Of a DNA stretch of 64,000 nucleotides, positions 49,748 to 58,910 are shown piece by piece (the stretch's first letter is position 1; every line of letters begins with the position of its first letter). The position numbers and the translations under genes were made by a program. The notes beneath the pieces are model-generated. The model worked only from the letters and a program-made list of their open reading frames with translations. It was not told the origin of the DNA and did not search any database. Source of the DNA: Burkholderiales bacterium. GTDB taxonomy: Bacteria; Pseudomonadota; Gammaproteobacteria; Burkholderiales; Burkholderiaceae. The stretch covers positions 186,001 through 250,000 of the forward strand of contig JAJTAZ010000011.1 in NCBI GenBank assembly GCA_021287185.1, in the 5' to 3' direction.

Positions 49748-50398
49748 ATGTCGATTTTGCACCACAGTGAGTTTTTTACCACAGTCAATCATTATGCGGA
49801 CTTGCCCAAAGCACCTTTTCCTGAAATTGCGTTCGCGGGTCGCTCCAATGCAGGAAAATCCAGTGCCATCAATGTGCTGTGCAATCAAAAACGTTTGGCG
49901 TTTTCAAGCAACACCCCAGGACGCACCCAACACATCAACTATTTCACTGTGGGTCGGCGCGGCGAAACCTATGGTTATTTGGTGGATTTACCGGGTTACG
50001 GTTATGCAAAAACCCCGATGGCGGTCAAAGATCATTGGAATCGTTTATTATCAGCGTACCTACAAGAGCGCGATCAACTCAAAGGCTTGGTTCTGATGGT
50101 GGACATTCGCCGTGGCTTGACTGACTTGGACATTCAAATGATTCAGTGGTTTGTGCCTTTGGCGCGTCCGATTCATATTTTGCTCACCAAATGCGACAAA
50201 TTAACCAACAACGAGCGCAACAAAACCCTATTTGCTGTGCGCAAGCAATTGACGGATTTGGCGGGCGAATGGGGTACAGTACAATTGTTTTCCTCCACCA
50301 ACCGCATCGGGCTCGAAGAAGCGGGCGAAATCATTGGTGGCTGGATTATGCAAGCGCGCCCCAAGCAATCCGAGTCTGAGACCGACGCGGTGCAATAA
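49748..50398 (+). CDS. engB: Ribosome biogenesis GTPase EngB (YihA/YsxC)
   Basis: Small GTPase for assembly of the large ribosomal subunit. The 216-residue product has G1 GRSNAGKSS (31-39), G2 [10 protein letters not shown]3 DLPGYGYAK and G4 TKCDK, as in the family. It stands opposite cytochrome c4, the usual betaproteobacterial order. Confidence 0.96.
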   Translation: MSILHHSEFFTTVNHYADLPKAPFPEIAFAGRSNAGKSSAINVLCNQKRLAFSSNTPGRTQHINYFTVGRRGETYGYLVDLPGYGYAKTPMAVKDHWNRLLSAYLQERDQLKGLVLMVDIRRGLTDLDIQMIQWFVPLARPIHILLTKCDKLTNNERNKTLFAVRKQLTDLAGEWGTVQLFSSTNRIGLEEAGEIIGGWIMQARPKQSESETDAVQ

Positions 50399-50442
50399 CC
50401 CCATCGCACAAGATTGACGGTGGCTTTTTAAATCCAATTGTT

Positions 50443-50628
50443 ATGAAAATCAGCAAACGCAAATCCTTATCGTTACAAACGCGGCAAATACAAAAACCAC
50501 GCAACCCACTGGTTGCTGTGGCATTATTGCGCAAAGCAGGCAGTCATCGTCGTAACCACAAATCTTTGCGTGCACAACACAAGCAAAACACCCTTCGCGC
50601 CATTCACGAGGCAGATTCACATGAATAA
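50443..50628 (+). CDS. Short, very basic protein of unknown function
   Basis: 61 residues with many Lys, Arg and His, centred on RNPLVAVALLRKAGSHRRNH. It runs eight bases into the hexokinase gene in another frame, as in coupled genes. There is no strong ribosome-binding site before the ATG. Similar short basic frames with an NPLVA...RKAGSH pattern occur in other betaproteobacteria, from memory. It may bind RNA or DNA. Existence is uncertain. Confidence 0.45.
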   Translation: MKISKRKSLSLQTRQIQKPRNPLVAVALLRKAGSHRRNHKSLRAQHKQNTLRAIHEADSHE

Positions 50629-51904
50629 TTCAAACACATCCGCAACAGCCCACAGCATTACTTTAACCACAGCACAATTGATGGAGATTCGCGACCAAAT
50701 GGTTGCCGAGATTGCCCAAGGTTTGGCTCAACCCAATCAAACGATCAAGGCATTGCCTGCTTTCACCCGTTTACCCGCCACCCTGCACGATGGGCAAGTG
50801 GTGGTTTTGGATGCGGGCGGTACGAATGTACGTGCGGCGCAGATTGCTTTTCAACAAAATGAGGTGTCGTTTGTCCAACCCAAACGGCGTGATGAAACCT
50901 TGATGAGCCAAGCCCAAGAAATCGGTGCGATTTCAGCCGAGGTGTTTTTTCAACGCCAAGCGGATTTGGTGCATCAAGTCTGTCAGCAACCCGAGTTTGA
51001 TTTGGGTTATTGTTTTTCTTACCCATCGACCAATACGCCCGATGGCGACGCACAATTGGTCACATGGACCAAGGGCATTAATGTCGAAAACGTGGTCGGT
51101 CGCTCTTTGCGTGAACTGATTGGCAAAGCGATTGCCAACAACCAACAAACCGCGCGGAAAATCCCTGTGCTCAACGATACCGTCACCACATTATTGGCGG
51201 GCGCGTGGTTGGCGGACTGCGATCAATACATCGGTCTCATCGCGGGAACGGGATTGAACGCAGCAGCGTTCTACCCTGTCAATCAAATCACCAAACTGAC
51301 TCGTGAGGAAAAACAAGGCTGGTCAGAATCCGACCTCATGGCAGTGAATTTGGAAATCGGCAACTTTCATCCAAAATTTTTAAGCGCGTTTGATGACGCA
51401 CTCAACGAGCAACGCGTGCATGACCATCCGAACAAACAGCGTTTGGAAAAAGCCGCCTCTGGGCGTTACATCGCGCCCCTATTTGGCCAAGTGGTGGGTC
51501 GTGAGGTGTGTATGAATTTACCTGCCGAATATGCTTTTGATCCCGATGACATTCAGTCGCATGCGGGTATGGTGGCAAATTTACGCGATTACCCAAATTT
51601 GCACATCGCGCAAGCGGCGCGCGCAGTGATTGAGCGCAGTGCGGACTTAACCGCCGTGGTTTTGGCGGCGATTATCAAGGGACAAAACGCCAGCAACACC
51701 GAGCAGCATACCGTCACCACAGGGATTTTGATTGAGGGCACACTGTTTTGGAAAACCGAAGGATATAAAGAACGCGTTGAGCAACAATTGCGACAACTCA
51801 TCCCCGCGCACATCACGCCGCAGTTTTTGCACAATGATTTGGCAGTGCAAACCAATTTTATTGGCATCGGCTACGCGACTTTGGCGATGGACAAACATTT
51901 GTAA
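50621..51904 (+). CDS. Hexokinase of the eukaryote-type family
   Basis: ATP-dependent hexose kinase. The 427-residue product shows the eukaryotic hexokinase signatures rather than those of bacterial Glk/ROK enzymes: LDAGGTNVRAA at 63-73 (phosphate 1), CFSYPSTNTP and WTKGINVENVVG (sugar site), VLNDTVTTLLAG with catalytic Asp186, GLIAGTGLNAA (phosphate 2) and NLEIGNFHPKF. The frame is open from 50513, but the ATG at 50621 is the natural start. It likely makes glucose 6-phosphate. Sugar preference is unknown. Confidence 0.85.
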   Translation: MNNSNTSATAHSITLTTAQLMEIRDQMVAEIAQGLAQPNQTIKALPAFTRLPATLHDGQVVVLDAGGTNVRAAQIAFQQNEVSFVQPKRRDETLMSQAQEIGAISAEVFFQRQADLVHQVCQQPEFDLGYCFSYPSTNTPDGDAQLVTWTKGINVENVVGRSLRELIGKAIANNQQTARKIPVLNDTVTTLLAGAWLADCDQYIGLIAGTGLNAAAFYPVNQITKLTREEKQGWSESDLMAVNLEIGNFHPKFLSAFDDALNEQRVHDHPNKQRLEKAASGRYIAPLFGQVVGREVCMNLPAEYAFDPDDIQSHAGMVANLRDYPNLHIAQAARAVIERSADLTAVVLAAIIKGQNASNTEQHTVTTGILIEGTLFWKTEGYKERVEQQLRQLIPAHITPQFLHNDLAVQTNFIGIGYATLAMDKHL

Positions 51905-52109
51905 CGAAGTCATTGTGTGAACCGCACGCTTTGTGTTGCACGATCCTTTAGGGAAACATGGGGTATTTCCGCGTTTCCTTAATTTTGCCGATTGAGGGAG
52001 TGCAAATGCGCCAAGATTATCACCATTTTTGTGCAAACCCGCCCCACAAACCCATTATAATAGCGCCGATTATTTCTAAAATTTCGCACACATTTCAACC
52101 AAGGTCTTT

Positions 52110-53081
52110 ATGGACGGCTTTGTATCCAGTTTGTTAGCCAGCGTCTTACTTGCATCCATCCCCCTCATCGTCGCAGGCATGGGCGAATTGCTCGCCGAAA
52201 AATCAGGCGTGCTCAATTTGGGGGTTGAAGGCATGATGTTGCTTGGTGCAGTCGCAGCGTTTGCGGTAGCGCTCAATACGGGCAATGCTGCGTTGGGCAT
52301 GCTCGCAGGCACTGTGACGGGGGGATTGGCCGCGTTATTATTCGCGTTTTTGGTGTTGCGCTTGTTGACCAACCAAACCGCAACAGGTTTGGCATTAACC
52401 ATCCTTGGCACGGGTTTATCAGCATTGTTTGGTGTGAAATATGTTGGATTGTCGGTGACAGGTTTTGCACCTGTGGCGATTCCTCTTTTGTCTGAATTAC
52501 CGTTGCTCGGCGAACTATTTAATCAAAGCATCCCCGCATATTTGGGCATTGCACTGTGCGTGGTGTTCGGCATTCTTTTATTCAAATCCAAGTTTGGCTT
52601 GACCGTGCGCGCAGTCGGGGAGTCACCCTCCGTGGCCCATGCCATCGGTTACGATGTGCTCAAAATCCGTTATGCGATGACCATTTTAGGCGGCGCAATG
52701 GCTGGCTTTGCGGGCGCGTTTGTCGCGCTGGTACAGTTTAAAGCGTGGCAAGAAGGCATCACGGGTGGTGTGGGCTGGATTGCCGTGGCCTTGGTGGTGT
52801 TCGCCACTTGGCATCCAACGCGTTTGATATTGGGGGCACTGTTGTTTGGCTTGATGCGCTCACTCGGCTTTGCCGTGCAAGCCGCCAATCAACCGATTCA
52901 AGATTGGTTGATGGGACAGTCGGGTTGGATGAAGGCACTGGCATCGTTCATGACCAATGTACAAGTGCTCAACGCCCTGCCCTATGTGGCAACAGTGGTG
53001 GTACTGTGCTGGATTTCTCGCGATTGGCGCAAAATTCGCATGAACGCACCGATGTCGCTGTCGCAACCATTTTTACCATAG
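52110..53081 (+). CDS. ABC transporter permease, nucleoside/simple sugar type (BMP system)
   Basis: The 323-residue inner membrane subunit has about nine helices, with LAEKSGVLNLGVEGMMLLGA near the N terminus and the coupling loop VRAVGESPSVAHAIGYDVLK. This is the smaller of the two permeases of nucleoside/purine ABC importers (NupQ/YufQ-like). A TATAAT lies at 52056-52061. The partner ATPase and larger permease are not in the window. Confidence 0.9.
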   Translation: MDGFVSSLLASVLLASIPLIVAGMGELLAEKSGVLNLGVEGMMLLGAVAAFAVALNTGNAALGMLAGTVTGGLAALLFAFLVLRLLTNQTATGLALTILGTGLSALFGVKYVGLSVTGFAPVAIPLLSELPLLGELFNQSIPAYLGIALCVVFGILLFKSKFGLTVRAVGESPSVAHAIGYDVLKIRYAMTILGGAMAGFAGAFVALVQFKAWQEGITGGVGWIAVALVVFATWHPTRLILGALLFGLMRSLGFAVQAANQPIQDWLMGQSGWMKALASFMTNVQVLNALPYVATVVVLCWISRDWRKIRMNAPMSLSQPFLP

Positions 53082-53122
53082 TTGTTCATTTTTATTGATT
53101 ATTAACTCACTGGAGTATTCAC

Positions 53123-54259
53123 ATGGCATTTACCCATACACTTGGTCGCAGCGTGGCATTTGCGGCTTCAATCATCACCGCATTGACCTTGAGCGCGTGC
53201 GGTGGCTCAAAAGAAGCCGCCAAACCGACTGCCGCCACACCTGCTGCGACAGCTGGCAAAGAAGTTAAAGTCGGCTTCGTTTATGTCGGCCCTGTCGGCG
53301 ATGGCGGTTGGACGTTTGCGCACGACAATGGTCGCAAGGCGATGATCGAAAACCTACAAAAAGAAGGCATCACCGTCACCACCCAACAAGTTGAATCGGT
53401 CAAAGAAGGTGCGGATTCTGAGCGCGTGATTCGTGATTTGGTCGCAAAAGGCAATCAAATTATTTTCACAACTTCGTTTGGTTACATGGACTCAACCCTG
53501 AAAGTGGCACAAACCACGCCGAATGTGTTCTTTTTCCACGCCACGGGTTATAAAAACGCGCCCAATATGGGCACTTATCAAGCGCGTACCTATGAATCAG
53601 CGTATTTGGCAGGTGTACTGGCAGGCAAAATGACCAAGTCCAATACTTTGGGCTTTGTGGCCTCAGTGAAAATCCCCGAAGTGATTCGCAACATCAACGC
53701 CTACACCTTGGGCGCACGTAGCGTCAACCCTGCTGTGAAAACCAAAGTGGTGTTCACTGGCTCATGGTTTGATATGAACAAAGAGCGTCAAGCGGCGGAA
53801 AGTTTGATTGGTCAAGGTGCGGATGTATTGTTACAAAATACCGATTCTCCTGCTGTATTGAAAACGGCTGAAGAAAAAGGCGTGTATGCATTCGGCTGGG
53901 ATTCCAACATGAAAGCCTACGGTCCTAAGGCACATTTGGCATCGGCTGTGATTAACTGGGGTGACTACTATACCCAAGCGGTTAAAGATGCCATGTCAGG
54001 CAAAATCAATACGGCTGACCAATGGAAAGGCGTCGCCGATAAATGGGTCGATTTGGTCGATATCAATAGTGCGGTTCCTGCTGATGTGAAAGCTTTGGTT
54101 GAAGCCAAGAAAGCTGAATTGGCCAAAGGCGGTAAAATCTTCGTTGGGCCTTTGAAAGACCAAAACGGCGTAGAAAAAGTCGCCAAAGACAAAGCTCTGG
54201 ATGACAAAGAGCTGGGCGGATTGTCTTGGCTGGTTGAAGGCGTTGAGGGCAGTTTATAA
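53123..54259 (+). CDS. BMP family substrate-binding lipoprotein
   Basis: The 378-residue product has a lipoprotein signal peptide with LTLSACGG (Cys at residue 26) and a Bmp/Med-type periplasmic binding domain. The domain includes VGFVYVGPVGDGGWTFAHDN, IIFTTSFGYMDST, GTYQARTYESAYLAGVLAG and FGWDSNMKAYGPKAHLAS. Such proteins bind purines or nucleosides. The gene follows the permease by 41 bases and is the last of the unit. Confidence 0.92.
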   Translation: MAFTHTLGRSVAFAASIITALTLSACGGSKEAAKPTAATPAATAGKEVKVGFVYVGPVGDGGWTFAHDNGRKAMIENLQKEGITVTTQQVESVKEGADSERVIRDLVAKGNQIIFTTSFGYMDSTLKVAQTTPNVFFFHATGYKNAPNMGTYQARTYESAYLAGVLAGKMTKSNTLGFVASVKIPEVIRNINAYTLGARSVNPAVKTKVVFTGSWFDMNKERQAAESLIGQGADVLLQNTDSPAVLKTAEEKGVYAFGWDSNMKAYGPKAHLASAVINWGDYYTQAVKDAMSGKINTADQWKGVADKWVDLVDINSAVPADVKALVEAKKAELAKGGKIFVGPLKDQNGVEKVAKDKALDDKELGGLSWLVEGVEGSL

Positions 54260-54280
54260 GTCCGAAACAATGCCAACAAA

Positions 54281-54312
54281 AGCCGCCAGCAAATATGCTG
54301 GCGGCTTTTTTG
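54281..54312 (+). terminator. Terminator after the BMP gene
   Basis: AGCCGCCAGC / GCTGGCGGCT stem with a six-base loop, then six T residues. Confidence 0.9.
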
Positions 54313-54313
54313 T

Positions 54314-54327
54314 AACACTTTGTTACA
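54314..54327. promoter_or_regulatory. RstA-box-like site before rstA
   Basis: AACACTTTGTTACA against the published RstA consensus TACATNTNGTTACA: ten of twelve fixed positions match. It is part of a larger inverted pair TGTAAC-N5-GTTACA (54311-54327). A TATAAT lies 21 bases after it (54349-54354), the right place for activation or autoregulation of rstA. Confidence 0.5.
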
Positions 54328-54386
54328 ACACAATACATCTGTATGGCATATAATCGACCAAACGATGTTATATCACTGAGGTTTTT

Positions 54387-55115
54387 ATGACCCATCCACA
54401 CATTGTATTTGCTGAAGATGATTTGAGTTTGGCGCAGTTGATTCAAACCTTCTTAGAACGTCATGACTTGAAAGTCACTCTGGTACACGATGGCAAGGAA
54501 GTGATAAAAACTGTTGAGCGTGAACAGCCTGATTTGGTGTTGCTTGACATCATGCTACCGAATTTAGACGGCTTGTCAATTTGTCAACAACTGCGCACAC
54601 TGTATAACAAACCGATTGTTTTATTCACTGCCAACGATACCGAAGTCAAGCATATTTTGGGATTGGATTTGGGCGCAAATGACTACATCATCAAAACCAC
54701 CCCCCCAAGCATTTTACTCGCGCGTATTCGCGCACAGCTACGACAGTACGCCCTGAACGGCGAGGTCAAACCGCAGCCCACCACCACAAAATCCGCACCA
54801 GCCAAATTAACCATCGGCACACTCACAATCGACCCAACTTGTCGAGATGTCTCATTAGCGGGAACGCATATCGTTTTATCAAGCACTGAGTTTGATTTGC
54901 TGTGGTTATTGGCTTCAAATGCAGGGCTTATCCTAAGTCGAGACGACTTACTTAAAAGCCTACGCTCAATTGATTACGATGGTTTGGATCGTAGCGTTGA
55001 CATCAACATTTCGCGCCTGCGCAAAAAACTGGGGGATGACGCGACCGAACACCGCCGCATCATCACTGTGCGCAACAAGGGTTATCTATTGTCTCCGCAT
55101 GCTTGGGATACCTAA
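54387..55115 (+). CDS. rstA: Response regulator RstA-like (OmpR family)
   Basis: The 242-residue product has a receiver domain with acidic pocket D11/D12, phospho-acceptor Asp54 (VLLDIMLP), T81 and K103. The segment GANDYIIKTTPPSILLARIR closely matches enterobacterial RstA and is not general among OmpR types. The C-terminal winged helix ends GYLLSPHAWD. The rstB start codon directly follows the stop. Confidence 0.85.
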   Translation: MTHPHIVFAEDDLSLAQLIQTFLERHDLKVTLVHDGKEVIKTVEREQPDLVLLDIMLPNLDGLSICQQLRTLYNKPIVLFTANDTEVKHILGLDLGANDYIIKTTPPSILLARIRAQLRQYALNGEVKPQPTTTKSAPAKLTIGTLTIDPTCRDVSLAGTHIVLSSTEFDLLWLLASNAGLILSRDDLLKSLRSIDYDGLDRSVDINISRLRKKLGDDATEHRRIITVRNKGYLLSPHAWDT

Positions 55116-56384
55116 ATGAGACGAGTATTCATCCAGTTTTATCTCATATTGGTGGGATTTTTTGTCGCAGTGATTGTCTGCCTTGGGCTATTTTATAAAA
55201 AAGCCATAGACGATGTGAGTGAAAATTACTTGGGCGATTTATTAACCACGGTATTGACGTTGATTGAACAAGATTTGCAAACCCACCCACAAGAAGAATG
55301 GCCGCTCATCCTAAAAAATTTCCACTTGGATACCGATTTTGATTTAGATATTGATCCTTTATCTGCGTATGAATTGGACAAAGACTCATGGGATGCGCTT
55401 TCACAGGGACGGATTGTTTATCTACCGACCGAACAAACGTATATCGAGCAAATTAAAAACAGCAATTATCTATTATCCGTGGGGCCTATTAGTTATTCGT
55501 ATTTTCTCAAGCAACTGCGTTGGGTTGATTTGGTCATGCTCTTTGGGGTTATTCTGTCTTTATCCATTCCTGTGTATGCTTGGCTACGCCCACTGTGGCG
55601 CGATTTGCGCAGCATTGAAACAGCCGCTAAACAAATCGGCACAGGACAGATGGATGCGCGCGTTCAATTGGCTGAAAACTCCACCGTTCACCCAATTGGG
55701 CAAGCCTTTGACAGCATGGCGGACAATATTAAAATTCTAATGGAACAACAAGAAACCCTGATGCAGGACATTGCGCACGAAATTCGAACCCCATTGGCAC
55801 GACTGCGTTATCGGCTGGCACTCATATCCAATACCGATGACACCACACTTGACCATGACATCACTGAAATTGAACACTTAATTGATGAGTTGTTGTTTAA
55901 AGCTAAAGTGGATGCACAAGCACCCACTCAAAATATCAATCAAACGTTTAACGCCGAAACATGGTTAAATCACTGCATCAATCAAGCACAGATAACCACG
56001 TCATCCGACATCCAATGGGCGGTACACTTTACATTAAGCACGTCTTTGTGCCGAGGGGATGAACACCTATTGACCCGCGCGCTGACCAATTTATTAAACA
56101 ATGCCAAGCGCTTTGCACAACATCAAATCGTCGTGTCACTCACCGAATCAGCCCAACACTACAAACTCAGTGTCGCAGATGATGGCGTTGGTATTCCAGA
56201 GGAACAAGTGCACCATATTTTTCAACCTTTTTACCGATTGGATCAAAGCCGCAGCCGACAAACGGGCGGCTATGGTTTGGGTTTAGCCATAGTCAGCAGC
56301 ATTGCCAAACTGCATCATGGCAGTGCGCAAGTCACTCGTAGCGAATTGGGTGGTGCGTTGTTTAGTATTGTTTGGCCCAAGTAA
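55116..56384 (+). CDS. rstB: Sensor histidine kinase RstB-like
   Basis: The 422-residue membrane kinase has a helix at residues 7-27, an acidic periplasmic domain (28-135), a helix at about 137-157, and a HAMP region with QMDARVQLAENSTVHPIGQA. It has the phospho-acceptor His221 in IAHEIRTPLARLRYRL, an N box TNLLNNAKRF and G boxes VADDGVGIPEEQ and GYGLGLAIV. The DHp sequence is RstB-like. It is coupled to rstA without a gap. Confidence 0.88.
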   Translation: MRRVFIQFYLILVGFFVAVIVCLGLFYKKAIDDVSENYLGDLLTTVLTLIEQDLQTHPQEEWPLILKNFHLDTDFDLDIDPLSAYELDKDSWDALSQGRIVYLPTEQTYIEQIKNSNYLLSVGPISYSYFLKQLRWVDLVMLFGVILSLSIPVYAWLRPLWRDLRSIETAAKQIGTGQMDARVQLAENSTVHPIGQAFDSMADNIKILMEQQETLMQDIAHEIRTPLARLRYRLALISNTDDTTLDHDITEIEHLIDELLFKAKVDAQAPTQNINQTFNAETWLNHCINQAQITTSSDIQWAVHFTLSTSLCRGDEHLLTRALTNLLNNAKRFAQHQIVVSLTESAQHYKLSVADDGVGIPEEQVHHIFQPFYRLDQSRSRQTGGYGLGLAIVSSIAKLHHGSAQVTRSELGGALFSIVWPK

Positions 56385-56420
56385 CCCCTTAAAACCACTG
56401 AAATAAACGTTTTTGTTTGA

Positions 56421-56434
56421 TACATTCAGTTACA
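56421..56434 (+). promoter_or_regulatory. RstA box before the Asr-like gene
   Basis: TACATTCAGTTACA differs from TACATNTNGTTACA at one fixed position only. It lies 43 bases before a TAGAAT at 56477-56482 and 127 bases before the start codon of the acid-shock-like gene, a known RstA target in E. coli. Confidence 0.7.
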
Positions 56435-56560
56435 AAACCCAACATTTCAACAACAGACAAGTACAACAGGCGGGCATAGAATGGCACTCAAGAAAGCAAA
56501 CATTGTTTTCTTGTTTAATTAAGCGTTTTATAAACTTTAATTTTTAAAAAGGATACTGCC

Positions 56561-56770
56561 ATGAAAAAATTATTCGCCATCGTTATCGCTTCTGTGTTTG
56601 GTTTGGCTACTGTCACTGCTTTCGCTACAACACCTGCCGCACCTGTAACAACCGCTGCCGCTGCTACTGCACCAGCTAAAGCTAAAGTAACCCACAAACG
56701 CCACCACAAAAAAGCCCACAAAGCGACCGTTGCAAAAAAAGTTGAAGCAGCACAACCAGCTAAAAAATAA
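56561..56770 (+). CDS. Asr-like acid-shock basic secreted protein
   Basis: The 69-residue product has a signal peptide ending TAFAT, then an Ala/Pro/Thr stretch and a Lys/His-rich tail (KVTHKRHHKKAHKATVAKK). This is the same build as E. coli Asr, a periplasmic protein that buffers or protects against acid, although shorter. AAAAAGGA lies before the ATG. Position after rstAB and the RstA box upstream support the assignment. Confidence 0.75.
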   Translation: MKKLFAIVIASVFGLATVTAFATTPAAPVTTAAAATAPAKAKVTHKRHHKKAHKATVAKKVEAAQPAKK

Positions 56771-56790
56771 TTTTTAGTGATTTGCGCATT

Positions 56791-56824
56791 CAAAAGGCCT
56801 TGCTGATGCAAGGTCTTTTGTTTT
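56791..56824 (+). terminator. Terminator after the Asr-like gene
   Basis: AAAGGCCTTGC / GCAAGGTCTTT stem with a four-base loop, followed by TGTTTTA. Confidence 0.85.
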
Positions 56825-56931
56825 ATGGACATCATCATTCTGACTTTTATACTTGTAGCCACGCGGGGTTATTAAAAAATTGTTAAAAATTTCAAGAAAT
56901 TCGCAACCGTGTTTTCCTTTACAATACCCAC

Positions 56932-58116
56932 ATGGATTCAAATTACCTATCAATCGCTCTTAACTTGGCTCAACGCGCCATAGGGCTGTCTTCACCCAAC
57001 CCTCGCGTCGGTTGTGTGTTGGTGCACAACCAGCAAATCCTTGGACAAGGATTTACCCAAGCGGCAGGGCAAGCGCACGCCGAAGTCATGGCGATACGCG
57101 ATGCGCAAACACAAGGCCACAATACGATTGGCGCCACCGCATATGTCACGCTTGAACCTTGTAGCCACCACGGGCGCACCCCTCCCTGTGTTGATGCATT
57201 GATACAGGCTCAGGTGGCGCATGTGGTCGTTGCATGCCTTGACCCCAATCCACAAGTCGCTGGGCAAGGCGTGGCCAATTTACGTGCGGCAGGCATGCGC
57301 GTGGACATATTGCCAGCAGAACACCCCATCGCCCAAGCTGCGTATGATTTGAACATTGGTTTTATGACCCGTATGACACATGGCAAAGTATTCACTCGAA
57401 TGAAATGGGCACAAAGCGCGGACGGTAAAACCGCTCTACCCGATGGGCGCAGTCAATGGATTACAGGAGAAACAGCACGCATGGATGGGCATCGATTCCG
57501 TGCGCGTGCTGATGCCATCGTCACGGGCATTGGCACTGTATTGCACGACAATCCACAGTTGAATGTACGCGGCATCCATATAACCCGTCCACCTGTAAAA
57601 TATATTGTCGATACCTGGGCACAAACCCCCACGGATGCAAAATTATTTGCCGATGGCAAGGTGTGCATCGTATGCGCGGATATACCTGCGGAACATCCTA
57701 TGGCGAGTTTATTGGCCGCACGTATTGAACTGCTCCAACAATCGCACGACAACCTGAGTATCTTGCCTCTACCCACACGCAGCATCGTTGATTCGAGTGG
57801 CAATATACCCCATGAACGCATTGCTTTACCCCAATTGTGGCAACACTTTGCTAACCAACCATTCAATGAAATTCACGTTGAAGCAGGCGCGACCTTGAAT
57901 GCCGCTTTGCTCGAACAGAATTTGGTTGATGAAATCCTGATGTACCTCGCACCACGTGTGGTCGGCGCAGGCGTACCCACCGTGCAGTTTTCAGTCACCG
58001 CAAATTTAGACAACTTGACGCAAATTGGCTCGTGGCGTTGGGTTGACATGGGTTTATTGGGTGATGATGCACGCATGATTTTGCGTAAGAAACAAGTTCG
58101 AAAATCCGAGTCTTAA
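56932..58116 (+). CDS. ribD: Bifunctional riboflavin biosynthesis deaminase/reductase
   Basis: Two successive steps of riboflavin synthesis. The N-terminal deaminase (residues 1-145) has the zinc site HAEVMA and PCSHHGRTPPC. The C-terminal reductase (about 150-390) has KWAQSADGKTALPDGRSQWI and ITGIGT-like VTGIGTVLHDNPQL, plus HVEAGATLNAALLEQNLVDE. The 394-residue length is slightly long. No FMN riboswitch is seen before it. It overlaps the convergent next gene by four bases. Confidence 0.94.
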   Translation: MDSNYLSIALNLAQRAIGLSSPNPRVGCVLVHNQQILGQGFTQAAGQAHAEVMAIRDAQTQGHNTIGATAYVTLEPCSHHGRTPPCVDALIQAQVAHVVVACLDPNPQVAGQGVANLRAAGMRVDILPAEHPIAQAAYDLNIGFMTRMTHGKVFTRMKWAQSADGKTALPDGRSQWITGETARMDGHRFRARADAIVTGIGTVLHDNPQLNVRGIHITRPPVKYIVDTWAQTPTDAKLFADGKVCIVCADIPAEHPMASLLAARIELLQQSHDNLSILPLPTRSIVDSSGNIPHERIALPQLWQHFANQPFNEIHVEAGATLNAALLEQNLVDEILMYLAPRVVGAGVPTVQFSVTANLDNLTQIGSWRWVDMGLLGDDARMILRKKQVRKSES

Positions 58117-58895
58117 ATTTTAAACCCATCAGATGAATGCTCTGCACACACCGATTTAAGCGCACTGACCCAACGTTTCGCAGGCAGTGTGTACTCACTT
58201 TTAACCCCTTCGGCGCGGGCGTAGAGCTCTGCCCAATCCATTTGAATTGGCTCGCCTTTGAATGCCAATGCGATGCGGTTGCCCTCGTGAATTTCAGGCA
58301 AAGCAATCACTCGTTGATTGAATGCTTGATTGAGGTGGCGCATGTTTTTCTCAAAACTCGGATGGTCGCCAAATAGATTGATGGTCGCCATACCCGTGTC
58401 TTTGAGCGCATGAAAACAATCGGTATAAAACACTACAGAATCACATACTGGCCCTCGAGCAGACGCATCGTATAAATCGATTTGCAGCACATCAAACGCC
58501 TTTTTTTGCGTCGCCACCCACTGAGCCGCATCTGCCTGTACCACCTCAATGCGTTCATCCATTGGCAAGCGAAACATGCCATAGCACGCGGCAATCACAT
58601 CGGGATTGAGTTCAATCACTGTCGAGTGTGTGTGCGGCAAATATTTGTAGGTGAATTTGGTGAGCGAGGCACAACCCATACCCAATTGCGCCACCTTTCT
58701 CGGTGCATTCATGAACAGTAAATACGCCATCATCATGCGCGCGTATTCAAGTTCCAACTTAAACGGGCGACGCATATTCATCGCGCCTTGCACCCACGGC
58801 GTGCCGAAGTGCAGATAACGCACATCGCCAATTTCCGAGAAAGTGACAGGTTCTTTTTTGTAACGGGTTGAGGTATTTTTGGGTTTCATCATCAA
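58113..58895 (-). CDS. Spermidine synthase-like aminopropyltransferase fold protein
   Basis: The 260-residue Rossmann methyltransferase-like protein has a LGMGCASLTKF glycine-rich loop, VIELNPDVIAACY for the ribose-binding acid, VVQADAAQWVATQ and LQIDLYDASARGPVCDS in place of the usual spermidine synthase DSTDP region. It is SpeE-like but without the canonical N-terminal domain, so it may not make spermidine. It lies alone, convergent with ribD. Confidence 0.75.
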   Translation of the reverse strand: MMMKPKNTSTRYKKEPVTFSEIGDVRYLHFGTPWVQGAMNMRRPFKLELEYARMMMAYLLFMNAPRKVAQLGMGCASLTKFTYKYLPHTHSTVIELNPDVIAACYGMFRLPMDERIEVVQADAAQWVATQKKAFDVLQIDLYDASARGPVCDSVVFYTDCFHALKDTGMATINLFGDHPSFEKNMRHLNQAFNQRVIALPEIHEGNRIALAFKGEPIQMDWAELYARAEGVKSEYTLPAKRWVSALKSVCAEHSSDGFKI

Positions 58896-58910
58896 TCATA
58901 AACTGTGGCG

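Noticed and set aside
56825-56931. FMN riboswitch before ribD
   Set aside because: The gap is too short and shows no conserved RFN helices.
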